Of a DNA stretch of 19,388 bases, positions 1 to 7,880 are shown in pieces; the stretch's first letter is position 1; the number at the start of each line of letters is the position of its first letter. This DNA is from DASUSF01 sp036375275 (lineage in GTDB: Bacteria > Pseudomonadota > Alphaproteobacteria > Geminicoccales > Geminicoccaceae). Under the pieces are notes generated by a model that was not told the DNA's origin, searched no databases, and worked only from the letters and a program-made list of their open reading frames with translations. Position numbers and translations under genes: made by a program. The DNA lies in contig DASUSF010000074.1 of the NCBI GenBank assembly GCA_036375275.1, positions 1 to 19,388 on the forward strand, read 5' to 3'.

Positions 1-1
1 C

Positions 2-1183
2 GAGGGGCAGGGGGGGCCGCTGGTCGCTACGGTACCGCCGCCGGACGCCGGCCCGACGCACGGCGGCGGCGCCGGATTCCAGCCCTACGACCCGGGCGAC
101 CTGCCGCCCGGGTTCGATCCGACCGGCCCGCTGGCGCCCACGGCCCTCGGCCTCGGGGAGCCGCCGATCATCGACGCCGACATCGGCGAGGACCTGCTGT
201 CGGCGCTCGGCCCCGGCGATGGAGATGGCGACGGAGATGGCGACGGAGATGGCGACGGGGACGGCGATGGCGACGGGGACGGCGATGGTGACGGCGATGG
301 CGATGGTGACGGGGACGGCGATGGGGACGGGGACGGCGATGGTGATGGTGACGGCGATGGTGACGGGGACGGGGATGGCGACGGCGTAGCCGACGTCGCG
401 ATCGTCTTCCAGGACGAGGTCGGCGCCTTCAAGAGCGCGCTCGGCGTCTACCTGATCGGGCCCGACGGCGGGATCCTCGATCCCAGGATCGTGTTCACCC
501 AGGTCGAGCACCAGGACGCCATCGAGGGCCTGCCCTTCGCCCGGCCGGGCGGCGGGCCGCTGGAGCCGGGCGACCGCGTGCTGCTGAGCGACCTCTACGC
601 CGAGGGGCAGCTCCAGCCCGGCGTCGGCTTCGGGCTCTTCCTGATCAGCGACGGCTTCAACGCCAACGGCGGCGATCTCACGGGCGAGTTCGCCTTCGTC
701 GACGCGGCCGGCAATCCGGCGACGATCTTCGATCCCGCGCCGCGGCTGGTTCGAGTGACGGCCGATGGCTTGGAGGAGATCCGCGGCCTGGTCATGCACA
801 CCGCCGATCCGACCGCCGGCAGCTTCTTCGACAACCCCCTGAACCCCGGCGGCTCCGGGCAGAGCCTCGGCGGGTTCCTCGACGGCGGCGTGATCACGGT
901 GACCTTCGAGGACAAGCCGTTCGGGACCGACGACGACGACTTCAACGACGGCGTGTTCACGATCGAGCCGGTGGACCCGGGCGGCACCAGCCTCGTGTTC
1001 AGCGGGCTCACCCCTGGGCTGGAGGACGTGCTCGCGGGCATCGCGGACGATCCGCCGGCGGTGGAGCGGACGCCGCAGATCGATGCGGCGCCGGCGGCCG
1101 TGGCGATGGCCCCCGCAGTGGCTGACGTCGGCGCGCCGATGCCGTCGGTCGGAGTCGAGCCGGATCCCGCGATGATGGCCTGA
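2..1183 (+). CDS. DUF4114-like domain protein with Gly-Asp repeat tract (5' partial)
   Basis: The frame is open from base 2 to a TGA at 1181-1183, so the N-terminus lies outside the window; 393 residues are visible. Residues 1-71 are rich in Pro, Gly and Asp. Residues 72-128 alternate strictly Gly-Asp. The rest is a compact domain with FGLFLISDG (about 210-218) and an acidic FED...DDDDFNDGVF motif (about 302-319). That pairing resembles the DUF4114 domain of large secreted or surface proteins, where an acidic DFND motif near the end is typical. The tail after about residue 325 is Ala/Pro/Val-rich. An extracellular or cell-surface role is an inference from composition and family; no signal peptide or secretion signal can be seen. 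It converges with the dehydrogenase gene, with only 14 bases between the stops. The domain call is fairly good, the function is unknown. Confidence 0.8.
   Translation, partial: EGQGGPLVATVPPPDAGPTHGGGAGFQPYDPGDLPPGFDPTGPLAPTALGLGEPPIIDADIGEDLLSALGPGDGDGDGDGDGDGDGDGDGDGDGDGDGDGDGDGDGDGDGDGDGDGDGDGDGDGDGDGVADVAIVFQDEVGAFKSALGVYLIGPDGGILDPRIVFTQVEHQDAIEGLPFARPGGGPLEPGDRVLLSDLYAEGQLQPGVGFGLFLISDGFNANGGDLTGEFAFVDAAGNPATIFDPAPRLVRVTADGLEEIRGLVMHTADPTAGSFFDNPLNPGGSGQSLGGFLDGGVITVTFEDKPFGTDDDDFNDGVFTIEPVDPGGTSLVFSGLTPGLEDVLAGIADDPPAVERTPQIDAAPAAVAMAPAVADVGAPMPSVGVEPDPAMMA
215..385 (+). repeat. Hexanucleotide tract encoding (Gly-Asp)n
   Basis: 171 bases of imperfect GGN-GAY hexamers encode 57 residues of uninterrupted Gly-Asp alternation (29 Gly, 28 Asp). 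All four Gly codons and both Asp codons are used in mixed order, so the amino-acid pattern is kept while the DNA repeat is degenerate. It forms a strongly acidic, probably flexible linker ahead of the DUF4114-like domain. Confidence 0.95.
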
Positions 1184-1197
1184 GCCGGGGCGGCGGG

Positions 1198-3624
1198 TCA
1201 GCCGCGCATCCGCTCCCCGGCCGGATCGAACAGCGGCTCCGGGGCGATGCTGGCCGGCCGGCGCTCGCCCAGGATCTCGACCTCGAGTGGCTCGTGCCCG
1301 CTCGCGAGCGGTGCCGGCACGTAGCCGAGCGCCAGCGACCGCTGGACGTGATGGGCGTAGCCGCCGGAGGTGATCCAGCCGACCACCTCGCCCGCGTGCC
1401 AGACCGGCTCGTCGCCGACGCAGTCGGCGCCGGCGTCCTCGACCACGAGCGTGACGAGGCGACGCGTCGGCCCTTCCTCGCGCTCGCGAAGCGCCGCCTC
1501 GCGGCCGATGAAGTCGCCCTTGCCCCGCTCGACGAAGCGGCCGAGGCCCGCCTCGTACGGGCCATAGATCGGCCGATACTCGCGGGCCCAGCTGCCGAAG
1601 CTCTTCTCGAGCCGCAGCGCGTTGAGCGCGCGGGCGCCGAACGGCCGGAGGCCGAGATCCGCGCCCGTCTCCATCAGCTGGAGAAAGAGGGTCCGGAGAA
1701 AGTCGGCGCGCACCCAGATCTCGTAGCCGAGATCGCCCGTGAAGCTGATCCGCCCGACGAAGGCGGGGGCGCGGCCGACGTCCATCCGCCGAAAGGTCAA
1801 GAACGGGAACGCGTCGTTTGCGACGTCGTCGCGGACCAGACGCTGCAGCAGCTCCCGCGCGCGCGGCCCGGCGATCGAGCAGCCGAGGAGGTCGTGGCTC
1901 CGGCTCCGAATGCTCACCCCGCGGTCCGGCAGCTGCGCCTCGAACCAGCGGAGATGGTATTCCTCGGCGACCCCCGAGCCGAAGACGAAAAAGTGGTCGG
2001 GTCCGGTCCGGGCGACCGTGAAGTCGCCGATCAGCCGGCCGGCCGGGTTGAGCATCGGCGAGAGCGCGATCCGCCCCTCGGCCGGCACCCGGCCTGCCAG
2101 CACCCGGGACAGCCACGCCTCGGCGCCCGGACCCGTCACCTCGTACTTCGCGAAGTTGGAGATCTCGAGCAGGCCGACCGCTTCCCGCACCGCCCGGCAC
2201 TCCTCGGCCACGGGCGCATGGGCGTTGGAGCGGCGGAAGGTGACCTCCTCGACCGGCTCGCTGCCGTCAGGCGCGAACCAGAGCGCGTGCTCGAGGCCGT
2301 AGCTCGCCCCGAACACCGCGTTCCGCGCCGTCAGGTCGGGATGGATCGGCGTGGTGCGGAGCGGCCGCGCCGCCTCCAGCTCCTCGTTCGGAAACGCGAT
2401 CCTGAAGCGCCGGCCGTAGTTCTCGCGCACCCTGGCGTTGGTGTAGGCGGGCGTGGTCCAGTCGCCGAAGCGGGCGACGTCCATGGCGAACACGTCGAAG
2501 CCGGGATCGCCCCCGGTCATCCAGTTGGCGAGCGCGAGGCCGACGCCGCCGCCCTGGCTGAAGCCCGCCATGACCGCGCAGGCGCACCAGAAGCCGGGGA
2601 GCCCGCGCACCGGCCCGACCAGCGGGTTGCCGTCGGGGGCGAACGTGAAGGGACCGTTGACGATCTTCCGGATCCCGGCGCGCTCGAGCGGCGGGAAATG
2701 GGCGAAGCCGACCTCGAGGTTGGCGCTGATCCGGTCGAGGTCGGGCTCGAGCAGCGCGTAGGAGAAGTCCCAGGGGGTCCGCTCCGGCGACCAGGGCGTC
2801 CCCGGCCGCTCGTAGGTGCCGAGCAGCATGCCGCGCTGCTCCTGGCGCATGTAGATCTCGCCCTCGAAGTCGATCACGTGGATCAGCTCCTGGCCGCGCT
2901 CGGCCTGGTGGCGGACCACCTCGGGCATCTCCTCGGTCAGGAGATAGTGGTGCTCCATGGCGAGCACCGGGAGCTCGAGCCCGACCATCCGCCCGACCTC
3001 GCGCGCCCAGAGCCCGCCCGCGTTGACCACGTGCTCGGCCCGGATGGTGCCGGCCTCGGTCACGACGTCGAAGCCGCCGCCCGACCGCGCCTTCAGGTCG
3101 ATCACCCGGGCCCGGCGCACGATCTCGGCGCCGGCGAGCCGCGCGGCGCGGGCATACGCGTGGGTGACGCCGGACGGATCGACGTGGCCCTCGGCCGGAT
3201 CGAACAGGCCGCCGACGAAGTGCCGCCGGTCCATGAGCGGGAACAGCTCGGCGGCCTCGTCGGCGGTGACCAGCTCGGTCTGCATCCCGAGGTAGCGGCC
3301 CTTGGCGTGCACGCTCTTCAGGTAGTCCATGCGCTCCCGCGTGCCGGCGAGCATCACCCCGCCGGTGAGGTGCAGGCCGCAGGACTGGCCCGAGACCTCC
3401 TCGAGCTCCTGGTAGAGCCGGATCGTGTAGTCCTGGAGCTTGGCGACGTTCGGGTCGCTGTTGAGGGTGTGCATGCCGCCGGCCGCATGCCAGGTCGAGC
3501 CCGAGGTCAGCTCGTCCCGCTCGAGCAGCACGAGGTCGCTCCAGCCGGCCCTGGTCAGGTGATAGAGCACGCTCGCCCCGACCACGCCGCCGCCTATCAC
3601 CACCACCCGCGCGTGCGTCCTCAT
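1198..3624 (-). CDS. Dimethylglycine/sarcosine dehydrogenase-like FAD and GcvT-domain protein
   Basis: This 808-residue protein combines an N-terminal DAO-type FAD oxidoreductase with a C-terminal aminomethyltransferase (GcvT) domain, the architecture of dimethylglycine and sarcosine dehydrogenases, which demethylate the amine and can load the carbon on tetrahydrofolate. The dinucleotide-binding motif GGGVVG is at residues 11-16. His46 in SGSTWHAAGG matches the residue that carries covalent FAD in mammalian relatives. The C-terminal half, from about residue 420, has GcvT signatures such as FGARALNALRLEK. The ATG at 3622-3624 was chosen because GGAGAGGAGGAGG lies just upstream; longer in-frame starts lack this. 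It lies 398 bases downstream of soxG in the same orientation, so it may have its own promoter. Substrate (dimethylglycine, sarcosine or another N-methyl amine) cannot be settled from sequence alone. Confidence 0.9.
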   Translation of the reverse strand: MRTHARVVVIGGGVVGASVLYHLTRAGWSDLVLLERDELTSGSTWHAAGGMHTLNSDPNVAKLQDYTIRLYQELEEVSGQSCGLHLTGGVMLAGTRERMDYLKSVHAKGRYLGMQTELVTADEAAELFPLMDRRHFVGGLFDPAEGHVDPSGVTHAYARAARLAGAEIVRRARVIDLKARSGGGFDVVTEAGTIRAEHVVNAGGLWAREVGRMVGLELPVLAMEHHYLLTEEMPEVVRHQAERGQELIHVIDFEGEIYMRQEQRGMLLGTYERPGTPWSPERTPWDFSYALLEPDLDRISANLEVGFAHFPPLERAGIRKIVNGPFTFAPDGNPLVGPVRGLPGFWCACAVMAGFSQGGGVGLALANWMTGGDPGFDVFAMDVARFGDWTTPAYTNARVRENYGRRFRIAFPNEELEAARPLRTTPIHPDLTARNAVFGASYGLEHALWFAPDGSEPVEEVTFRRSNAHAPVAEECRAVREAVGLLEISNFAKYEVTGPGAEAWLSRVLAGRVPAEGRIALSPMLNPAGRLIGDFTVARTGPDHFFVFGSGVAEEYHLRWFEAQLPDRGVSIRSRSHDLLGCSIAGPRARELLQRLVRDDVANDAFPFLTFRRMDVGRAPAFVGRISFTGDLGYEIWVRADFLRTLFLQLMETGADLGLRPFGARALNALRLEKSFGSWAREYRPIYGPYEAGLGRFVERGKGDFIGREAALREREEGPTRRLVTLVVEDAGADCVGDEPVWHAGEVVGWITSGGYAHHVQRSLALGYVPAPLASGHEPLEVEILGERRPASIAPEPLFDPAGERMRG

Positions 3625-3672
3625 GCGGCCTCCTCCTCTCCACTGCTGCGCGGCCTCGCCCCTCACCGCGAC

Positions 3673-3685
3673 CAGAACGATTCTG
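3673..3685. promoter_or_regulatory. Small palindrome upstream of the dehydrogenase gene
   Basis: CAGAA-CGA-TTCTG is a perfect 5-bp inverted repeat around a 3-base centre. It lies 49 bases upstream of the ATG of the dimethylglycine dehydrogenase-like gene, a position that suits an operator. The assignment is positional only; the regulator is unknown. Confidence 0.25.
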
Positions 3686-3793
3686 CCGGCGGCCGACGAG
3701 GCGCGACGGCCCGGCCCGCGCACGAGCGCCAGGCTATCGTCGACGGCGCCTCGTCATTAAGCACTTGGCAACGCGCCCGTGCCACCCTCGAGG

Positions 3794-3873
3794 TGGTCCA
3801 TGCGATCCTGGGAATCCCCGCCTCCGATAGCGGCTCGGGGCGGGCGCACGGACTGCCAGGATCGCATGGGCCA
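3794..3873. repeat. Long nested inverted repeat in the soxG-dehydrogenase gap
   Basis: CCATGCGATCCTGG (3798-3811) and CCAGGATCGCATGG (3856-3869) are perfect 14-bp inverted arms. They extend outward over a T-G wobble to three more pairs (3794-3796 with 3871-3873). The 44-base loop holds an inner inverted pair, CCCCG (3816-3820) and CGGGG (3836-3840). As minus-strand RNA it would form a long two-tier hairpin between soxG and the next gene. It could be a terminator without a U-tract, a structured leader, or a remnant of a small mobile element. Confidence 0.7.
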
Positions 3874-4022
3874 TGGCCAGGGTGCCCGGACGAGGTTGGC
3901 GAATGGTTGACCGAAGCAGGTGTTGCGGCGGTCACACGTGAGGCCGGCGGCGGCACGGGACGGCGCGCGTGCGCTCGAACCACCGCATCCGATCGGAAGC
4001 TCGGGCAGGCCCCTGTCCCGGG

Positions 4023-4571
4023 TCAGGCCGAAGCAGTCCCCTCGAACTCCAGTGCGGCGTCCTCGAGCCACTCGACCAGGAAGCGGGCGTAGCTCCTCGG
4101 GACGTGGATCTCGATCCGGTCGTCGGCCCGGGCCTCCAGAACCACCGCGATCTGCGCCAGCGCCGTTGCGGCACAGGCGCCGGCCGGGAAGCTCTTCGGG
4201 TGCAGGTCGATCGAGGTTCCCTTGGCGAGCAGGTCCCGGACCCCCGTCCCCCGGACCTCGATCACGGTCCGGCCGTGGCTCTGCTCGACCACCGCGCCGA
4301 GCGCCGGGTCGAGCTGCACATGCCCCGGGTCCGCCCCGATCATCCACCACCGGCCGGGGCCGACGCAGAGGATCCGCCGGTCGCCGTCCTCGCTGGTCTG
4401 CCCGACCACCCCGGGCGGCCGCAGGCCGAGGGCCTCTTCGAGGGCGTCCTCCGCCGGGCCGAGCCGGCCGTGAAAGGCCGAGACCTGAACGAGCGTCCGG
4501 CCCGGCAGCTCGACGATCCGGATTCGCTCGCCGCTCCGGACGCCGCCGAGCGCGCCGCGCCGCTCAGCCAC
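4023..4571 (-). CDS. soxG: Sarcosine oxidase gamma subunit
   Basis: The 182-residue product matches SoxG, the GcvT-like small subunit of heterotetrameric sarcosine oxidase, usually near 180-200 residues. Supporting motifs are GPGRWWMIG (about 71-79), the SHGRTVIEVRGTGVRDLLAKG stretch containing the LLAKG element, IDLHPKSF, and a C-terminal VPRSYARFLVEWL helix. The gamma subunit caps the complex; no catalytic role is known for it. Translation starts at a GTG (4569-4571) inside the end of soxA, overlapping it by 8 bases, which suggests translational coupling and a fixed stoichiometry. It is the last gene of the soxBDAG run. Confidence 0.92.
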   Translation of the reverse strand: MAERRGALGGVRSGERIRIVELPGRTLVQVSAFHGRLGPAEDALEEALGLRPPGVVGQTSEDGDRRILCVGPGRWWMIGADPGHVQLDPALGAVVEQSHGRTVIEVRGTGVRDLLAKGTSIDLHPKSFPAGACAATALAQIAVVLEARADDRIEIHVPRSYARFLVEWLEDAALEFEGTASA

Positions 4572-7500
4572 GAAGCCGCTCTCCGTGCGGATCGAAGAAC
4601 ACCGGATCGGTGACCTCGACCGGAACGCTCTCGCCCTTCAGCGGGGAGGCTGCGTGCAGCGCCTCGCCCCGCCGCCCGGGCCCGCCCCGGACGAGGGCGA
4701 GCGCGATCGGGTGGCCCAGCGCCGGGCTCCAGGTGGTCGAGGTGACGTGGCCGAGCATCGGGACGGGCGGCGGCGCCGCCGGGTCCTGGACGATCTGGGC
4801 GCCGATCCGGACCGGAGACCGCCGGTCCTTCGGGATCAGGCCCACGAGGCGCGGCCGGTCCGGATCCTGGAGCGCCGGCCGCTGCAGCATGTGCCGGCCG
4901 ACGAAGTCCTTGGTCCTGCTCACCATGCGCCCGAGGCCGAGATCGGCAGGCGTGGTCCGGCCGTCGAGCTCGCCGCCGGCGACGTGGCCCTTCTCGATCC
5001 GGAGCACGCCGAGCGCCTCGACACCGTAGGCGACGATCTCCTCCGCCTCGCCCGCCGTGACCAGCCGCTCCCAGACCTCGAGGCCGAAGTCCGCGGGCGT
5101 GTGGACCTCGTACGCCAGCTCGCCCGAGAAGCTGATCCGCAACAGCCGCACCGGGATGTCGCCGATCCGGGCATCGCGGACCCCCATGTGGGGCAGCGCC
5201 AGGTCCGAAACGTCGCCGTCCACGACCTCGCCCAGCAGGTCGCGCGAGCGCGGCCCCGAGACCGCCATCGCCGCCCACTGCTCGGTCACCGAGGCGACCT
5301 CGCACATCAGCTCCGGCCAGACCACCTGCAGGTGGTGCTCGAGGTGCTGCATCACCGCCACCGCGTTCGCGGTCGTCGTGCTGACGTAGAAGCGGTGCTC
5401 GCCGAGCCGGGCGCAGGTGCCGTCGTCCATGACCAGGCCGTCCTCGCGCAGCATCAGCCCGTACTTCGCCCTGCCCACCGGCAGCGCCGACATGGTGCCG
5501 GTGTAGATCCGGTCGAGGAAGGTCCCGGCGTCCGGGCCCTGGACGTCGATCTTGCCGAGGGTCGTCACGTCGACCAGGCCGACCGCCTCGCGGACCGTCG
5601 CCGCCTCGCGGTACGCCGCCTCGATCATGGACTCGCCGCCCCGCGGGTAGGCGCGCGGCCGGCGCCAGAGGCCGGCGTCGATCCAGACCGCGCCGGCACG
5701 CTGGTGCCAGCCATCCATCGGGGTCCGCCGCAGCGGCCTGAAGTGCCGGCCGACCTCGCGACCCGCGAGCGCCCCGATCGCGACCGGGGTGGTCGGCGGG
5801 CGGAAGGTCGTGGTCCCGACCTCCGGGATCGGGATGCCGCGCAGCCCGGCCATGACCGCGGCGCCCGCGAGGTTGCTGGTCTTGCCCTGGTCGGTGCCCA
5901 TGCCGAGGGTGGTGTAGCGCTTCAGGTGCTCGACCGAGACGAAGCCTTCGCGGTGGGCGAGCTCGACATCGTCGGTGGTGACGTCGTCCTGGAGGTCGAC
6001 GAACGCCTTGCCGCGCGACGGCGCCACGACCCAGAAGCGCCGGGGCGGCGCATCGACCTGGTCCAGCGCCTCTGGCACCGGAGGAGCTGCGCCCCCGTCG
6101 CCGCGTCCGGCCTCGGCGGCCGCGCGCGCCCCCGCTCGAAGACCGTCCTCGAGGCACTCCCGGAGCGTCGCGAGCCCGCGTGCGGCCCCGGCCGAGCGCT
6201 CTTGCCGACAGGCGGGGCCCGGAAGGAACACCCCCCGCTGCTCGTCGTACACCGGCCGAGCGCCGGTCTGGCTGGAGAGGTGGATCGCCGGGCTCCAGCC
6301 GCCCGACGTGGCGAGCAGATCGCAGGCGATGCGGCGCCGCGTCCGGGCCCCCGCGACGTCGTCCGTCCCCGCGATCTCAACCGCCTGGACCTCCGGACCA
6401 CCGAGCGCGCGCACGACGACGCTCTCCTCGACCACCTCGATGCCGCGGCGGCGGCTCGCGTCGACCAGCGGGCTCAGGATGCCGGCGCGGGTGTCGACCA
6501 CCGCCGCCACCTCGATGCCGGCATCGTGCAGATCGAGGACGCTCCGGTAGGCGTCGTCGCTGCCGGTGGCGATCACCGCGCGCCGCCCCGGGGCGACGGC
6601 GTACTGGTTGACGTAGGCGCGCGCGGCGGAGGCGAGCATCACGCCCGGCCGGTCGTTGTCGGCGAACAGGAGCGGCTGCTCGATCGCGCCGGTCGCGAGC
6701 ACGACCTGCCTCGTCCGGATGGTCCAGAGCCGCTGCCGGGGAAGGCCGGGGGCCGGCAGCGGGACGCGGTCCTGGACCCGCTCGACCGCCCCGATGGTGT
6801 CGTGGTCGTAGTAGCCGAACGCGGTCGTCCGCGGCAGCAGGATCACGTCCGGCGCGGCCGCCAGCTCCTCGAGGGCGCGATCCGCCCACTGCACTGCCGG
6901 CGCGCCGTCGATCTCGAGGCGCTCGCGCAGCAAGGCGCCGCCGAACCTCGGGCCTTCGTCGAGCAGCGCCGTGCGCGACCCGGTCCGGGCCGCGGCCTGC
7001 GCCGCTGCGAGCCCTGCCGGGCCACCGCCGACCACCAGGACGTCGACGAACAGGTTCCGCTTCTCGTACCGGTCGGGGTCGGGCTCGAGGCTCGCCCTGC
7101 CCATGCCGGCGGCGCGCCGGATGAAGCGCTCGCAGCGCATCCAGAAGCGGGTGTCCCGCGCCCGGCCCATGAAGGTCTTGTAGTAGAAGCCGGCCGGGAC
7201 GAGCGGGCCGAACGCGCCGTTCAGGGCGTTCAGGTCGTGGCGGAGCGACGGCCAGCGGTTCTGGCTGGTCGCCTCCAGGCCCTCGAACAGCTCGATCACG
7301 GTCGCGCGCGTGTTCGGCTCGCGCCGGGGACCGTTGCGGAGCGTGACCAGCGCGTTCGGCTCCTCCGGCCCGGCCGAGAGGATGCCCCGCGGCCGGTGGT
7401 ACTTGAAGCTCCGCGCGATCAGACGGACGCCGTTCGCGAGCAGGGCGGAGGCCAGGCTGTCCCCGTCATAGCCCGGCAGCCGGTGGCCGTCGAAGGTGAA

Positions 7501-7614
7501 GGTGAGGGGCCGGGAGCGGTCGATCAGGCCGCCGCTCTCGAGCCGGAACCGCTGCGACGCCGACGCCACATGGGTCCGCCCGGTCGGCTCGTCGCGCGCC
7601 AGGATCTGCGCCAT
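4564..7614 (-). CDS. soxA: Sarcosine oxidase alpha subunit
   Basis: The 1016-residue product is full length for SoxA. In the heterotetrameric enzyme the alpha subunit binds NAD and tetrahydrofolate and turns the methyl group removed from sarcosine into 5,10-methylene-tetrahydrofolate. The order seen is an N-terminal ferredoxin-like fold region (about 20-110, with RSFKYHRPRGI), a dinucleotide-binding motif GGGPAG at 196-201, a pyridine-nucleotide oxidoreductase-like middle, and a C-terminal GcvT half from about residue 600 (DQGKTSNLAG, then FSGELAYEVH and GVEALGVLRIEKGH). Its ATG (7612-7614) shares one base with the soxD stop (TGATG). Ferredoxin-type cysteines are not evident, as is usual for this subunit. 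Confidence 0.95.
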   Translation of the reverse strand: MAQILARDEPTGRTHVASASQRFRLESGGLIDRSRPLTFTFDGHRLPGYDGDSLASALLANGVRLIARSFKYHRPRGILSAGPEEPNALVTLRNGPRREPNTRATVIELFEGLEATSQNRWPSLRHDLNALNGAFGPLVPAGFYYKTFMGRARDTRFWMRCERFIRRAAGMGRASLEPDPDRYEKRNLFVDVLVVGGGPAGLAAAQAAARTGSRTALLDEGPRFGGALLRERLEIDGAPAVQWADRALEELAAAPDVILLPRTTAFGYYDHDTIGAVERVQDRVPLPAPGLPRQRLWTIRTRQVVLATGAIEQPLLFADNDRPGVMLASAARAYVNQYAVAPGRRAVIATGSDDAYRSVLDLHDAGIEVAAVVDTRAGILSPLVDASRRRGIEVVEESVVVRALGGPEVQAVEIAGTDDVAGARTRRRIACDLLATSGGWSPAIHLSSQTGARPVYDEQRGVFLPGPACRQERSAGAARGLATLRECLEDGLRAGARAAAEAGRGDGGAAPPVPEALDQVDAPPRRFWVVAPSRGKAFVDLQDDVTTDDVELAHREGFVSVEHLKRYTTLGMGTDQGKTSNLAGAAVMAGLRGIPIPEVGTTTFRPPTTPVAIGALAGREVGRHFRPLRRTPMDGWHQRAGAVWIDAGLWRRPRAYPRGGESMIEAAYREAATVREAVGLVDVTTLGKIDVQGPDAGTFLDRIYTGTMSALPVGRAKYGLMLREDGLVMDDGTCARLGEHRFYVSTTTANAVAVMQHLEHHLQVVWPELMCEVASVTEQWAAMAVSGPRSRDLLGEVVDGDVSDLALPHMGVRDARIGDIPVRLLRISFSGELAYEVHTPADFGLEVWERLVTAGEAEEIVAYGVEALGVLRIEKGHVAGGELDGRTTPADLGLGRMVSRTKDFVGRHMLQRPALQDPDRPRLVGLIPKDRRSPVRIGAQIVQDPAAPPPVPMLGHVTSTTWSPALGHPIALALVRGGPGRRGEALHAASPLKGESVPVEVTDPVFFDPHGERLRG

Positions 7615-7874
7615 CAGCGCGGCTCCGCCGCGTCGCGGGCGCCGAGGATCGCGTGGCTGAGGGTGTCGCGCCGGACGACGATGAAGCGCCGGCAGCCCGC
7701 GCTGTGCTGCCAGAGCTCGTCGTGCGGCCCGCACGGGTTGTCGCGCCAGTAGACGTAGCGCATCCATGCTGCCGGATCACCCTCGTCCGGCGCCGGCCGG
7801 CGCACCGTCGCGTCGCCGGCGTAGGTGAACTCGGCGTGGTCGCGCTCGCCGCAGTGCGGGCAGGGAATACGCAT
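7614..7874 (-). CDS. soxD: Sarcosine oxidase delta subunit (zinc-binding)
   Basis: This 86-residue protein has the SoxD zinc site: Cys5 and Cys8 in IPCPHCGE, then His57 and Cys61 in WQHSAGC, matching the Cys-Cys-His-Cys set of structurally known delta subunits. The WMRYVYWRDNPCGPHDELW core is also characteristic. The subunit is structural and binds zinc. It starts six bases after the soxB stop and its own stop overlaps the soxA start, so the three genes are almost certainly cotranscribed and coupled. It is small and easily missed, but the motif set is decisive. Confidence 0.95.
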   Translation of the reverse strand: MRIPCPHCGERDHAEFTYAGDATVRRPAPDEGDPAAWMRYVYWRDNPCGPHDELWQHSAGCRRFIVVRRDTLSHAILGARDAAEPR

Positions 7875-7880
7875 GACGGC

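Larger units (their letters stand above)
3625..4022. other. Gene-free gap between soxG and the dehydrogenase gene
   Basis: This 398-base stretch has no convincing coding frame of its own and no tRNA. It holds a long nested inverted repeat (3794-3873) and a small palindrome (3673-3685) about 50 bases upstream of the dehydrogenase start. A relatively AT-richer patch near 3763-3775 could be part of a promoter, but no clear -35/-10 pair is visible. Confidence 0.6.

Noticed and set aside
215..385. CRISPR or minisatellite array
   Set aside because: There are no spacers; the units are coding hexamers in frame with the protein.
85..432. Minus-strand Ser-Pro repeat protein
   Set aside because: It is the reverse reading of the Gly-Asp tract; the plus frame continues into a recognisable domain and is open from the window edge.
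3625..4022. Glycine riboswitch or tRNA in the soxG-dehydrogenase gap
   Set aside because: The context is suggestive, but no conserved riboswitch core and no tRNA T-loop or acceptor pattern could be seen.
1294..4092. Long plus-strand open frame (932 codons) opposite the dehydrogenase gene
   Set aside because: It is antisense to a clearly conserved gene; its translation is Arg/Pro/Gly/His-rich without domains, an effect of high GC.
4585..7752. Long plus-strand open frame (1055 codons) opposite soxA
   Set aside because: Shadow of the soxA codon bias; low-complexity product with no recognisable motifs.
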